NCBI GenBank assembly: GCA_017481205.1 | Contig: JAFUPN010000009.1 | Coordinates: forward strand, 1 to 64,000 | Direction of reading: 5' to 3' | DNA: 64,000 bases | DNA from: Clostridia bacterium | GTDB lineage: Bacteria; Bacillota; Clostridia; UMGS1810 | Shown: positions 43,239 through 52,616 of the stretch, one piece after another | Numbering within the stretch: the first letter of the stretch is position 1 | Layout of the letters: every line of letters starts with the position of its first letter | Made by a program: the position numbers and the translations under genes | Notes under the pieces: generated by a model | Seen by the model: the letters and a program-made list of their open reading frames with translations, nothing else | What the model was told of the DNA's origin: nothing | The model's database searches: none

Positions 43239-45854
43239 ATGAAAAAATTTAAGATTTTTATATCTGTGCTGTTGATTTTCAGCCTCCTTCCCATATATGC
43301 TTCCTTCGCTCAGGAAGAGGAGTATGAAATTGTATTGACAGAAACAGACGGATTCAAAAAGCTCTCAGCCTTCGGCATACTCACCGAAGAGGACGAAGAG
43401 CTGGAATACTATGACGAAATACCCAGAGGCTTGTTTATGAAATATGCCATGAAGTGCTACTTCGGCGAGGGAGTCTACCCCACCACCGAGGAAGCGGGCA
43501 TTCTCTTCTCCGATGTATCCGAGGGTACTGACGGTGCAAGAGAAATTGCAGTGGCAAGCAAGCTGGGTATAGTAAACGGCAACGGCAGTGAGTTCCGCCC
43601 GGATGACAGCATCACTTCTTCGGAGGCGGCAAAGGTGCTTGTATCTATCCTGGGCTACGGCGAAATTGCCGAAAACACAGGCGGCTACCCCACAGGATAT
43701 CTCACCCTGGCAAACAGACTTGATATCTTCGACGGCTGCAGCTTTACCGAAAGCGGCTGTCTTGCTGCAGAAGACCTTCTCACAGCCCTGGTAAACACCC
43801 TTGAGGCTGAGGTTATGGAAATCAGCGCAATCCACAGCTACAACCCCGGTATAACCAGAACCTATACCACCGAGGGTAAAACTCTCCTTGAGCATGTTTT
43901 CGGCATATACAGGGAGGAGGGTATCGTTGAGTCCAATGAATACACCTCTATATACGGTCTTACCGATGTTGACGAAGGCAGAGTAAAAATAAACGATATC
44001 AGATATATCGAAAACGAGTCCGGAGCCACAGAGCTCCTGGGCTACAGCACCGAGTGCTACTACAAGATGGATGCACCCGAGTACAACAGGGTGATTGTAT
44101 ATATCGCACCATACAAAAACAATATTGTTTCGGTAAGCAGCGAATATATAGAAGACTCTCTGATATCGTCAACCTCCTTTGGCTACTACAAGGATGCAGC
44201 TGCCTCCAAGGCAACCGATGTTAAGCTTGCAAAATCTGCAACCCTTATATACAACGGCGGACAGAAGAGTCTTGCTCCGGAGCTCCTCAGCCCCGAAACA
44301 GGCACAGTAACCCTTATCGACAACAACGAAGACAATGTATACGATGTTGCGGTGGTTATGAGCTACAGAACAATCCTTGTATCCGGCGTGTCCCCGAGCT
44401 CATATACAGTTTCTGACATGTTGGGCGGTGACTCAATCATCCTCGACCCTGAGGACGACGAATACGATGTGGTTATAGACCTTGACGGCGAAAAGGCTGA
44501 TTTTGCGGCAATCGCAGCGAGATATGTTATCTCCTATGCAGAGTCAAACGGCTGCAAAAAAGACATTAAATACGTCAAAATAAGCACCAAAACCATTGAA
44601 GGTACACCTGAGTCCATAGACGCAGATGCAGAAATCGTTACCATAAACGGCACCGACTATCCCATAAACGCAAATCTTGCCGAATCAATTTCCCTCAAGG
44701 ATTCAGGCACATACTATCTTGATTTTTCAGGCAGAATTGTTGCACGCAAGATTTCAAAGGATGTTGTATACGGTTACCTCAACGGTGTGATTAAGGATTC
44801 AGGGCTCAAAGACAGTATACAGGCTCAGATTTTCACCGAAAACGACCGTTGGGTAGAGCTTGAGCTCAAGGATAAAATCACCTACAACGGCAAAAGCGAA
44901 GACTCAGAGCTGTTTTACAACGACTGCATGGCAACCAAGGATTACCGCCAGCTGATTACCTATACAGTTGACGAAGCAGGCAGAATCAACATGATTAAGC
45001 TTGCAGAGAGCTTTGCAGAATACTCGGCTGAAGAGGAAAATGCCATAGAGCAGGATATTTTCAGAAAATATGATGAAATCGCAAGTGTAAAATACAGAAG
45101 CGGTCTCAAGGCTCTCGGCTCAGGTTCAGGCCAGGCAAGCATTCTCCTCAGCGACAGTACAAAGGTGTTTGTAGTGCCCGACCAGACCGAAGCGGCGGCT
45201 TCCAAGGACGAGTTCTACATGATGCCTAGGTCAGAGTTTGAAGCAGATGCCACATATACAAATGTGACCGCCTATGACCTTGACAAGATAAGAACAGCAG
45301 GAGCTCTTGTTATCAGAGGTCACAAAAAGGCAATCAACTCCAAATCCTCCTTCATGGTTGTGGATGAGATTGTAAGAACTCTTAACAGTGATGACACTGC
45401 AGTAAAGGGAATCAAGGGCTACTACAAAAATAGCCTTATCACCCTGGCGGCAAAGGATGATTCAATCTTCCTTGACAGCAACGGCAAGGCTATTGAATAC
45501 AGCGAGGGCGACGTAATCCAGTTTACACTGGATGTTGACGGCAATATAAGCAGCATCGTCCTCAGATATGACTACAGTGCAGGCACCGGTCAGTCTGTAG
45601 GCAGTACGCTTTCTTATGCTTCAAACACATTTGTAGCAAACACAGTATATTATACCGATGCAAGCGCAAATAAGTTTATAACAGACGGCGAAACAAAGAG
45701 TATCGTAGGTACAGACGGAAGTACCATCCTAAGTGTTTATGATACCGAAACCAAGACTCTTACCCCCGGCTCTCTCGCAGACCTGGAAAAAGGCAATAAA
45801 TTTATCGCAAGAGTAGTATACTATGTAGCGGATGAAATTATTGTGTATCATTAA
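43239..45854 (+). CDS. S-layer homology domain surface protein
   Basis: Protein of 871 aa with a signal peptide (~1-22, ..YASFAQ). Two SLH-like domains follow at ~30-190 (AREIAVASKLGIVNGNG, ILGYGEIAENTGGYP). The rest (~200-870) is beta-rich with repeated strands, no catalytic motif and few cysteines, as in S-layer or S-layer-associated proteins. I start at the ATG at 43239, eight bases after GGAGG; an in-frame TTG lies two codons before. It follows the other SLH protein by 13 bp and is the last gene of the operon. Confidence 0.88.
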   Translation: MKKFKIFISVLLIFSLLPIYASFAQEEEYEIVLTETDGFKKLSAFGILTEEDEELEYYDEIPRGLFMKYAMKCYFGEGVYPTTEEAGILFSDVSEGTDGAREIAVASKLGIVNGNGSEFRPDDSITSSEAAKVLVSILGYGEIAENTGGYPTGYLTLANRLDIFDGCSFTESGCLAAEDLLTALVNTLEAEVMEISAIHSYNPGITRTYTTEGKTLLEHVFGIYREEGIVESNEYTSIYGLTDVDEGRVKINDIRYIENESGATELLGYSTECYYKMDAPEYNRVIVYIAPYKNNIVSVSSEYIEDSLISSTSFGYYKDAAASKATDVKLAKSATLIYNGGQKSLAPELLSPETGTVTLIDNNEDNVYDVAVVMSYRTILVSGVSPSSYTVSDMLGGDSIILDPEDDEYDVVIDLDGEKADFAAIAARYVISYAESNGCKKDIKYVKISTKTIEGTPESIDADAEIVTINGTDYPINANLAESISLKDSGTYYLDFSGRIVARKISKDVVYGYLNGVIKDSGLKDSIQAQIFTENDRWVELELKDKITYNGKSEDSELFYNDCMATKDYRQLITYTVDEAGRINMIKLAESFAEYSAEEENAIEQDIFRKYDEIASVKYRSGLKALGSGSGQASILLSDSTKVFVVPDQTEAAASKDEFYMMPRSEFEADATYTNVTAYDLDKIRTAGALVIRGHKKAINSKSSFMVVDEIVRTLNSDDTAVKGIKGYYKNSLITLAAKDDSIFLDSNGKAIEYSEGDVIQFTLDVDGNISSIVLRYDYSAGTGQSVGSTLSYASNTFVANTVYYTDASANKFITDGETKSIVGTDGSTILSVYDTETKTLTPGSLADLEKGNKFIARVVYYVADEIIVYH

Positions 45855-45872
45855 AAATCAGCTATAGGAGCC

Positions 45873-46252
45873 GTCAGACTGTCGGATAATTCAAGAATTA
45901 CACAAAAAAGCCATTTTAGGGACGGCAGGTGACAGATGCCAAGCGTCCTTTTGCATACAAAATTGAAGATTTTGCGTGCAAAAGCAGTCACCAAAACACA
46001 GCATAATTAACACTTGTCATTCTGAGCGGAGGGTGAAGCCCGCAGTCGAAGAATCTTTGGCGAAGCCAATAAGAAGTTTGGTTATAAAGCAAATTTCATC
46101 AATGCGCCGAGGCGCAAGATCCTTCGACTCCGCTGCGCTACGCTCAGGATGACACAAGTGTTAATTTGGTTTAATGCCAAAGGGCTTCGCCTGTTACCTG
46201 CCGTCCCCAAATGGCACATTTACTCAAATCGGTAATAATCCGACATCCTGCC
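45873..46252. repeat. Nested palindromic element, with element C inside an A-type element
   Basis: The outer ends are GACTGTCGGATAATT and ATAATCCGACATCCTG. Inside are strong inverted repeats: GGGACGGCAGGTGACAG (45919-45935) and CTGTTACCTGCCGTCCC (46190-46206). Element C (46005-46165) sits between them and has its own ends TTAACACTTGTCATTCTGAG and CTCAGGATGACACAAGTG. C contains TCGAAGAATCTT facing AGATCCTTCGA, a common bacterial palindrome type. Together with flanking sequence it fills the 560-bp gap before the GH88 gene; no gene is supported there. Confidence 0.8.
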
Positions 46253-46351
46253 GCAGCAAAAAAAGTTCATTTTGCTGTGGCTCCTTTTTGGGCGGACGAA
46301 AAACAGCATAGATTAGCTATTTTTCTATACTCCTATGCTATAAATTTATCA

Positions 46352-46381
46352 TTGACAATATATTCCTTATGGGTATATAAT
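46352..46381 (+). promoter_or_regulatory. SigA-type promoter of GH88-yitT
   Basis: TTGACA (46352-46357), 18-bp spacer, TATAAT (46376-46381), 35 bp before the GH88 start. Confidence 0.8.
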
Positions 46382-46415
46382 TAAGACTAATAATTGTAAA
46401 AGGAGCTGACTGACT

Positions 46416-47597
46416 ATGAACAAAGATATAATTCTTGAAAAAATAAAGCAGGAAGAAAAATTCCTGCCCGAGCCCAGGGTTACAAAGGAATTTCTGACAA
46501 AGGCACTGGGCGACGCTTTGAAAAAAATTGACAGACTCATTGATGATATGAAGGGCGATTTTCCCAGCCATGCAAGCGAGAACAATGTGTACACCCCGGT
46601 AAAAAACGAAAGCGGCTGGAACACAGGCTTCTGGAGCGGGATGCTCTGGCTTGCCTATGAGGCAACCGGCGAGGAAAAATACCTCGACGCCGCAAACGGA
46701 CTCCTGGAGTCATTTTATGAAAGAATAGACAAAAAGCTCGGTATAGATATGCACGACTTAGGCTTTGTATATATGCCCTCCTGTGTTGCCGCATACAAGC
46801 TCACAGGCAACGAAAAAGCAAAGGAATATGCTCTCAGGGCGGCAGACCACCTTATGACAAGGTATCATGCCGACGGCGGCTATATCCAAGCATGGGGCAA
46901 GATGGGCGAGCAGCTCAGGCTGATTGTTGACTGCATGAACAACATCCCCCTGCTCTACTGGGCAAGCGAGGTAACCGGCGACAGCAAGTATTATGACGTG
47001 GCATACACCCATGCAAAAACCACTATAGAATATATAGTCCGCCCGGACGCATCCACCTTCCACACATACTTTTTCAATACTGACGGCACTCCCGACAGAG
47101 GCACCACCCATCAGGGCGCGTCTGACGATTCCTGCTGGGCAAGAGGTCAGGCATGGCTTATCAGCGGACTTCCCCTGTCATACAAATACACCAAGGACAG
47201 CAGCATGCTCCCACTCTTTGATAAAATCACAAGCTACTATCTCAACAGGCTTCCCGATGACTATATCCCCTACTGGGATTTGATTTTCACCTCTGGCGAC
47301 GAACCCCGGGATTCCTCAGCTGCTGCCATAGCTCTGTGCGGCATACTGGAAAATATATCAAACATGGAGGACAGCAACCCACTGAAGGAGACATACAAAA
47401 ATGCCGCAGACCGCATTATGTATTCTCTTTACAACAGCTACAGCACAAAGGATACCCCGGAATCAAACGGACTTCTCCTGCACGCAGTATATGCAAAGCC
47501 TATGGGAATAGGTGTTGATGAATGTAACATCTGGGGCTGCTACTACTACATGGAGGCACTGGTGCGAATGCTCAAGGGAACAAAGGCTTATTGGTAG
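46416..47597 (+). CDS. Unsaturated glucuronyl hydrolase (GH88)
   Basis: Cytoplasmic enzyme of 393 aa (no signal peptide) that hydrates the C4-C5 double bond of unsaturated uronic acids at the non-reducing end of oligosaccharides made by lyases, releasing the sugar. The alpha6/alpha6-barrel family pattern is clear: SGWNTGFWSGML, MHDLGF (Asp114) and IVDCMNN (Asp172) carry the two catalytic Asp positions. The length fits the family. It complements the PL8 lyases upstream and completes a glycosaminoglycan-type degradation route. AAAGGAG precedes the ATG; yitT follows after 37 bp. GH105 is the nearest alternative, but the motifs fit GH88 better. Confidence 0.93.
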   Translation: MNKDIILEKIKQEEKFLPEPRVTKEFLTKALGDALKKIDRLIDDMKGDFPSHASENNVYTPVKNESGWNTGFWSGMLWLAYEATGEEKYLDAANGLLESFYERIDKKLGIDMHDLGFVYMPSCVAAYKLTGNEKAKEYALRAADHLMTRYHADGGYIQAWGKMGEQLRLIVDCMNNIPLLYWASEVTGDSKYYDVAYTHAKTTIEYIVRPDASTFHTYFFNTDGTPDRGTTHQGASDDSCWARGQAWLISGLPLSYKYTKDSSMLPLFDKITSYYLNRLPDDYIPYWDLIFTSGDEPRDSSAAAIALCGILENISNMEDSNPLKETYKNAADRIMYSLYNSYSTKDTPESNGLLLHAVYAKPMGIGVDECNIWGCYYYMEALVRMLKGTKAYW

Positions 47598-47634
47598 GTG
47601 CTGATTTCTCATAAAATAAAAAAAGAGGTATAAA

Positions 47635-48486
47635 ATGAAAAGAAAAATTGTAGATTTTCTCATGATAACCTTAGGCACACTCTTAGTTACCGGAGGTGTA
47701 TACTTTTTTAAATTTCCCAACAACTTCTCCACCGGAGGAGTGAGCGGTATTTCCATTATACTGGGCAGGCTTTTCAGCAGTGTGTCCCCCGGTACATACA
47801 TACTGGTTATAAATATATCACTGCTCATAATAGGCTTCTTGTTTGTAGGCAAAGAGTTTGGTGCAAAAACCGTTTACTGCAGTCTGCTTATGTCCCTTGG
47901 CACAAGACTGCTGGAAATCATATGCCCTATGGATACCCCTTTCACAAATCAGCCTCTGCTGGAGCTGATATTTGCCATATTCCTGCCGGGTATAGGCAGT
48001 GCAATCCTGTTTAACTGCGGTGCCAGCACCGGCGGTACGGATATTGTGGCAATGATAATAAAAAAGATTTTTAAAACAAATATTTCCAAGGCTCTCTTCA
48101 TTGCAGATTTTATAATCGTCATGATGACCTTCTTTGTTTTCGGTATAGAGACCTGGCTGTTCTGCGTGCTGGGTGTTGCCGCAAAAATGTTTGTTATGAA
48201 CGATGTTATCGAAAGCCTGAACTCATCGAAATATCTTACTATCATTACCAAAAAAGGCTATGAGGTGCAGCAGTATATAATAAACGAAATCCACAAGGGC
48301 GCCACTGTGAGCAATTCATTCCACGGCGGATTTTCCAATGAAGAAAAAAGCGTAGTTCTCACTGCCCTCACAAGACGTCAGGCTCTGCTTGTAAAAAATT
48401 ATGCAAAGAAAATAGACCCCCAGGCATTTATTGTGATATCCACCACCAGCGATATTATCGGCAAGGGATTTCGTGAATGTGTGTAA
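47635..48486 (+). CDS. YitT-family membrane protein (DUF161/DUF2179)
   Basis: Protein of 283 aa with about five membrane helices in the first ~190 residues (TLGTLLVTGGVYFFKFPNNF, FSTGGVSGISIILG) followed by a soluble C-terminal DUF2179 domain (GATVSNSFHGGF..EEKSVVLTALTRRQ). The family is common in Firmicutes; its transport role is not settled. It follows GH88 and ends before a bidirectional terminator. Confidence 0.92.
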   Translation: MKRKIVDFLMITLGTLLVTGGVYFFKFPNNFSTGGVSGISIILGRLFSSVSPGTYILVINISLLIIGFLFVGKEFGAKTVYCSLLMSLGTRLLEIICPMDTPFTNQPLLELIFAIFLPGIGSAILFNCGASTGGTDIVAMIIKKIFKTNISKALFIADFIIVMMTFFVFGIETWLFCVLGVAAKMFVMNDVIESLNSSKYLTIITKKGYEVQQYIINEIHKGATVSNSFHGGFSNEEKSVVLTALTRRQALLVKNYAKKIDPQAFIVISTTSDIIGKGFRECV

Positions 48487-48503
48487 AAAAAGAACGAGGG
48501 ATG

Positions 48504-48546
48504 TAAAAAATGCTCATACCGCTTAATGGTATGGGCATTTTTTTAC
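48504..48546. terminator. Bidirectional terminator between yitT and the SGNH gene
   Basis: AAAAAATGCTCATACC facing GGTATGGGCATTTTTTT: A-run and T-run on both sides, between convergent genes. Confidence 0.85.
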
Positions 48547-48576
48547 ATTATTTTTTATATTCTGTCTTTTTACATG

Positions 48577-49734
48577 CTATCTTTCGGCTATTCCCAGTGT
48601 TTCTATAATTTTATCTGCAATGGCTCTCATGCCCTTATTGCCCGGGTGGGTTATCCATGTGTCCTTAACCACAACCTCATCCCCCTCGGCATTAAGGCTT
48701 AACTGACCTGAATAGGATTCGTTTTCCGGGCAGCGGAGTCCGGATATATCCACAAGCTCAATGCTGTGCTCACGGGACAGCTCCAGGAGTCTCTCATGGG
48801 AATTAAACTTGTTGTACCAGCCGTACACCCACACCAATCTCGCCTTGGGACACATATCCTTTATGCTCATTACAAATCTGTCAACGCCATTTTTAAACAC
48901 GGTAACCTTTTTATCGGTGTTTACATTATCGGTCATCTGTATGATAACCAGGTCCGTATCCTCATCAAAGCTTTCCCTTGCAGGTCTTTGAGAATAAATG
49001 TTGTCATTACTGAGCCAGTTTTCTACAGAATCATCGGTTTCGGAGTGCTCGTAGGCAGAGCCGTGGAGCTTTTTGAAGGTGCAGGATGGATTTCTTGCAA
49101 GGATTGCCTGCTGCACATGATATGCATAATCGCTCTTCGGGTCGGTGGAGCACATTCCATAGGTATTGAACATACCTAAGAGAATTGAATTTCCTATGAA
49201 TACAACCTTTTTCGGCACAAGAGGCACTGTAATAACCTCGCCGTTGTTTTGCTTAACTTGAACGGATTTTTCGCCTTTTTCGTCAATAATAATATTGCAT
49301 ATTGCTTCTGCCTCTGCCATATCCTGAAGCTGCACGCCCTCTGTTATGTAAAAATCCTTTATATGTAGCTGGGCTCCGCTCTCCGAGCCCAGAAATACAC
49401 TGAAGGATACTGAATTTTTATACACTCCCAGGCTCACCGGGTCAAAGCTGTAGCTTAGCGCACAGCAATTGTCGTTGTCTTTTTCAAGAGTTTCGGCATA
49501 AATCACGGTTTCTGCCCCGCTCTCATCATAGGAGCAGAGCTTAAAGCTTACATCTGCCTCTTTTGCTGTGGTTCTGGCAGCTATATTCACCGTGACGCAA
49601 TCCTCAAGGGATTTGAATTTTTCTGTACAAACACCGCCGCCGGCAGGAGCCTCTGCTGTGATATAATTTTCTCCCGCAGTAAGCCTTGCACCGCCGCAGG
49701 GTATCAGACGGTTAAAAAAATCTGTCTTTTTCAT
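48577..49734 (-). CDS. SGNH/GDSL-type esterase
   Basis: Protein of 385 aa without a signal peptide. The N-terminal ~165 residues are a beta-rich domain; the C-terminal part is an SGNH hydrolase with block I FIGNSILLG (Ser nucleophile, GNS instead of GDS), block III-like region and block V DTWITHPGNKG (Asp..His). It is probably a carbohydrate esterase (deacetylase). The ATG at 49734 is preferred because AAAGGGG lies 8 bp before it; an alternative ATG six bases earlier lacks room. It directly follows the GH13 gene (12 bp). Confidence 0.85.
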   Translation of the reverse strand: MKKTDFFNRLIPCGGARLTAGENYITAEAPAGGGVCTEKFKSLEDCVTVNIAARTTAKEADVSFKLCSYDESGAETVIYAETLEKDNDNCCALSYSFDPVSLGVYKNSVSFSVFLGSESGAQLHIKDFYITEGVQLQDMAEAEAICNIIIDEKGEKSVQVKQNNGEVITVPLVPKKVVFIGNSILLGMFNTYGMCSTDPKSDYAYHVQQAILARNPSCTFKKLHGSAYEHSETDDSVENWLSNDNIYSQRPARESFDEDTDLVIIQMTDNVNTDKKVTVFKNGVDRFVMSIKDMCPKARLVWVYGWYNKFNSHERLLELSREHSIELVDISGLRCPENESYSGQLSLNAEGDEVVVKDTWITHPGNKGMRAIADKIIETLGIAER

Positions 49735-49746
49735 GACCATTCCCCT

Positions 49747-51051
49747 TTATATCTTTATATACTGAACAGAATACGGCGGCATAACACTTCCTGCGCCAAA
49801 GTCAAAATGCCTGCCGGTGAGCATATCCGTACCGCATCCGGCATTTGCATTATAATGGGCGGTGTATTCATTTTCATCAGCATTTACCATTACTATTACA
49901 CGTTCGTCATCAAAGGCTCTTTCAAAAACAAGCTGTCTGTTTGTCATATGGAGTATATCTATTGAGCCGCGGCTCAAAGCCTTACTGCTGCGATGCGCCT
50001 TAGCCGCTGTTGCTATAAACTCAGACAGAGCGTTAAACTCCGGCTCTTCCGTCTCGGGTCTCAGTGCAGGGTCGCCATCCTCTTTTCTGCCCTCAATGCC
50101 CCACTCGCTTCCATAGTAGATACATGGGATTCCCGGCATTGCCATAAGCATACCATAGGCGGGCACAAGATGATTTTTATTGGTAAGATTTGATGCGAGG
50201 CGGGTTACATCGTGGTTATCGGCAAAGCATATGAGCTGAAGCCCCCGGTACATGCACCAATCCTCTCTGCCGAAGCGGTTTCTCAGAGAATGACCTATCT
50301 CAAACATATTCATGCTGTTAAAGGAGGAGTACAGGCCCTTGAAGCACTCATAATTTGTGGCAGAATGGAGCATCTCTCCGTTTATAATATCCCTGTAATT
50401 GCCGTGTATCATCTCTCCTGCCAGGAAAAATTCAGCCTTCTTCCCGTCGCACACAGAGCGAAGCTCACGCATAAACTGACGGTTGAGCATATATGCCACA
50501 TCAAGGCGAAGTCCGTCTATGCCGAATTCATCTATCCATCCGCACACCCGGTCAAAAAGATATTGCCTTACCTCAGGGTTATCAAGATTGAGCTTAACCA
50601 GCTCAAAATGCCCTTCCCAGCCCTCATACCAAAAGCCGTCATTATAGCAGCTGTTTCCGTCAAAGCTTATATGAAACCAATCCTTATAGGAAGACTCCCA
50701 TCTACGCTCCCTGACATCCCGGAAAGCAAAAAAATCTCTGCCCACATGGTTAAACACACCGTCAAGAATAACCCGTATGCCGTTTTCGTGAAGCTTGCTG
50801 CACACAAGAGCAAAATCCTCATTGGTTCCCAGTCGGACATCAATTTTTGAAAAATCGGCGGTATCATAGCCATGAGCAGAGCTCTCAAAAACAGGACAAA
50901 AATACACAGCGTTTATATTAAGCCTTACAAGATGAGGAATAAAATCAATAACTCTGAGAATACGGTGAGAAAGCTCTCCGTCATTTACAGCCGGAGCTCC
51001 GCACATTCCCAAAGGATAAATCTGATAGATAATACTTTCGTTGAACCACAT
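49747..51051 (-). CDS. GH13 alpha-amylase family glycoside hydrolase
   Basis: Protein of 434 aa with the TIM-barrel regions I-IV of GH13: DGVFNHVG (region I), GLRLDVAYML (Asp nucleophile, ~185), FLAGEMIHG (acid/base Glu) and FADNHDVTR (region IV Asp). There is a short C-terminal beta domain and no signal peptide. It should cut alpha-glucosidic bonds of maltodextrin-like substrates inside the cell, as in neopullulanase-type or maltodextrin glucosidase-type enzymes. AGGAG lies upstream of the ATG. With the SGNH gene it forms a two-gene operon, divergent from the PocR/AraC regulator. Confidence 0.93.
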   Translation of the reverse strand: MWFNESIIYQIYPLGMCGAPAVNDGELSHRILRVIDFIPHLVRLNINAVYFCPVFESSAHGYDTADFSKIDVRLGTNEDFALVCSKLHENGIRVILDGVFNHVGRDFFAFRDVRERRWESSYKDWFHISFDGNSCYNDGFWYEGWEGHFELVKLNLDNPEVRQYLFDRVCGWIDEFGIDGLRLDVAYMLNRQFMRELRSVCDGKKAEFFLAGEMIHGNYRDIINGEMLHSATNYECFKGLYSSFNSMNMFEIGHSLRNRFGREDWCMYRGLQLICFADNHDVTRLASNLTNKNHLVPAYGMLMAMPGIPCIYYGSEWGIEGRKEDGDPALRPETEEPEFNALSEFIATAAKAHRSSKALSRGSIDILHMTNRQLVFERAFDDERVIVMVNADENEYTAHYNANAGCGTDMLTGRHFDFGAGSVMPPYSVQYIKI

Positions 51052-51283
51052 AATATAAAATCTCCTGAATTTTTATTTAATTTATACCACAGAGTATATC
51101 ACAAAATTAAGGAGATTACAACAGAATTATATTCAAAATACAAATTAAAAATTTAGCTCTGCTATCCACATAAATTACAAAAGAAAACCAAGCTTCCGGA
51201 AATCGGACAGCTGCATATACAGCCAATAAACAAGAAAATATTTTCCCTATTTTTATAATTTTTTTCCTTTTTTACAAAAACTA

Positions 51284-51311
51284 TAGACAAAAAATATTTT
51301 TTTGATATAAT
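51284..51311 (+). promoter_or_regulatory. Promoter of the PocR/AraC regulator
   Basis: TAGACA (51284-51289), 16-bp spacer, TATAAT (51306-51311). The predicted +1 lies only about 10 bp before the ATG at 51329, giving a very short leader. Confidence 0.7.
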
Positions 51312-51328
51312 ATATCCGGGTGATAATT

Positions 51329-52159
51329 ATGTATATCAGTTTTGATGCCGAAAAGCTTAACAATGTCCTGAAGGACTTTTACAATGCGACAGGAATAAAT
51401 ATACAGCTGTTCAGAGAGGACCTTTCGTTTTTCGGATGTAAGCATATTATTAACAACAGCTATTGCCGGGCAATACAAAATAATACAGACGGAAAAAAAG
51501 CTTGTATAAATTCCGACAAATGCCTGAAAGAAAAATGCAAAAAAACAAAAAAGACAGAAACACATATTTGTCATGCAGGGCTCGTAGACGTGGCTGTGCC
51601 CATTCTATGCAATGATGATATTCTCGGATACATACTGCTGGGTCAGATGAAAACCGAAACTCCCTTTAAAGCTATAGGAGGCAGGCTGGCAGCTTATGGA
51701 ATAAACCCCGTTGAAATGGAAAAGCACTATGAAAGCCTGCCGTATTTTGAACCTGATAAAATACAAAGCATAGCAAGCATTGCAAGTATGCTGGCAAAAT
51801 ATATTCTTACAGAAAATATGATGAAGCCTGGAATAAACAGAAATATGGAAAAAGCCACGGGTTATATCCGTGACAACCTTGACAAAAACCTTACTGTACG
51901 GAGCATATCGGATAACATAAATATATCCAAAAGTGTTCTGTACAAAAATTTTCACAGCAGCTTCAACTGCACTGTCAACCAATATATCAATACAAAAAGA
52001 GTAGAAAAATCCACAGAGCTGCTCACAGACAGCGATTTGTCAATAGAAGAAATTTCCCGCAAGGTCGGTTTTTCCAGTGCGGCATATTACTCTAAAATAT
52101 TTAAAAAGCTAAAAGGTACATCGCCCTTGAAATTCAGAAAAATGATGAGTGAAGAATAG
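51329..52159 (+). CDS. PocR-domain AraC-family regulator
   Basis: Protein of 276 aa. Residues ~1-150 are a PocR ligand-binding domain with a cluster of cysteines (YCRAIQ, KACINSDKCLKEKCKK, HICHAG). The C-terminal ~100 residues are an AraC-type helix-turn-helix (LTVRSISDNINISKSVLYKNF; IEEISRKVGFSSAAYYSKIFKK). The start at 51329 fits the short promoter distance and has GGGTG nearby; a GTG three codons earlier is less likely. It is divergent from the GH13-SGNH operon, its probable target. The ligand is not known. Confidence 0.9.
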   Translation: MYISFDAEKLNNVLKDFYNATGINIQLFREDLSFFGCKHIINNSYCRAIQNNTDGKKACINSDKCLKEKCKKTKKTETHICHAGLVDVAVPILCNDDILGYILLGQMKTETPFKAIGGRLAAYGINPVEMEKHYESLPYFEPDKIQSIASIASMLAKYILTENMMKPGINRNMEKATGYIRDNLDKNLTVRSISDNINISKSVLYKNFHSSFNCTVNQYINTKRVEKSTELLTDSDLSIEEISRKVGFSSAAYYSKIFKKLKGTSPLKFRKMMSEE

Positions 52160-52172
52160 AATTTTGCCCGCT

Positions 52173-52233
52173 TAGCCGAAAGATGCCGGAATTGCGCTGT
52201 TTAAGGCGGGTTCGGATTATTCTCTTTCGGCTA
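52173..52233. terminator. Long inverted repeat between convergent genes
   Basis: TAGCCGAAAGA (52173-52183) faces TCTTTCGGCTA (52223-52233), an 11-bp perfect stem with a loop of 39 nt that also contains smaller pairing. It lies between the regulator stop and the end of the broken SGNH gene, and may act as a bidirectional terminator, although no T-run is present. Confidence 0.45.
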
Positions 52234-52601
52234 TCCGTTATACATTGTGCTTTCTTCCTCTGCGCCAATAAGGTCATCCCCGTCAAACAGAAGTTCAAAA
52301 AGGCTCTGAGCAAAAAGCTCGTGCATCTCACGGGTGGGATGGTTAATCCTATTGACAAGAAGCATGGTTGTATCCTCGGTTTCGCTAAGCTTTTTCCATT
52401 TTGCATAGCAGTCACACACATCAACCTTCATTCTGCGGTCAAGGTCAACTGCTTAAGTCTGTTCCAATATACGGTTTCATAATCATTCTCACCGTTTGCA
52501 ACAGCACCGTGAGTAACACTTTCTCCAAAAGCCACAATGTTTATGGGACTGTACTCTTCCAGCTGAGATCGGTTCATATTTATTTTTTCTCTGATATTCA
52601 T
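52231..52601 (-). pseudogene. Broken SGNH/GDSL hydrolase with internal deletion
   Basis: The minus strand starts with an ATG at 52601 and reads MNIREKINMN... INIVAFGESVTHG...DYETVYWNRLK, an SGNH N-terminus with block I (GES instead of GDS). It then runs into a stop at about 52430. The C-terminal end VDVCDCYAKW, LLVNRINHPTREMHELFAQ (block V with Asp/His) continues in another frame directly after. Intact relatives carry about 130 residues between these parts, so the gene has lost its middle and is shifted. It follows a small ORF and shares its promoter. Confidence 0.8.
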
Positions 52602-52616
52602 ATGCTGTCTTGTATC

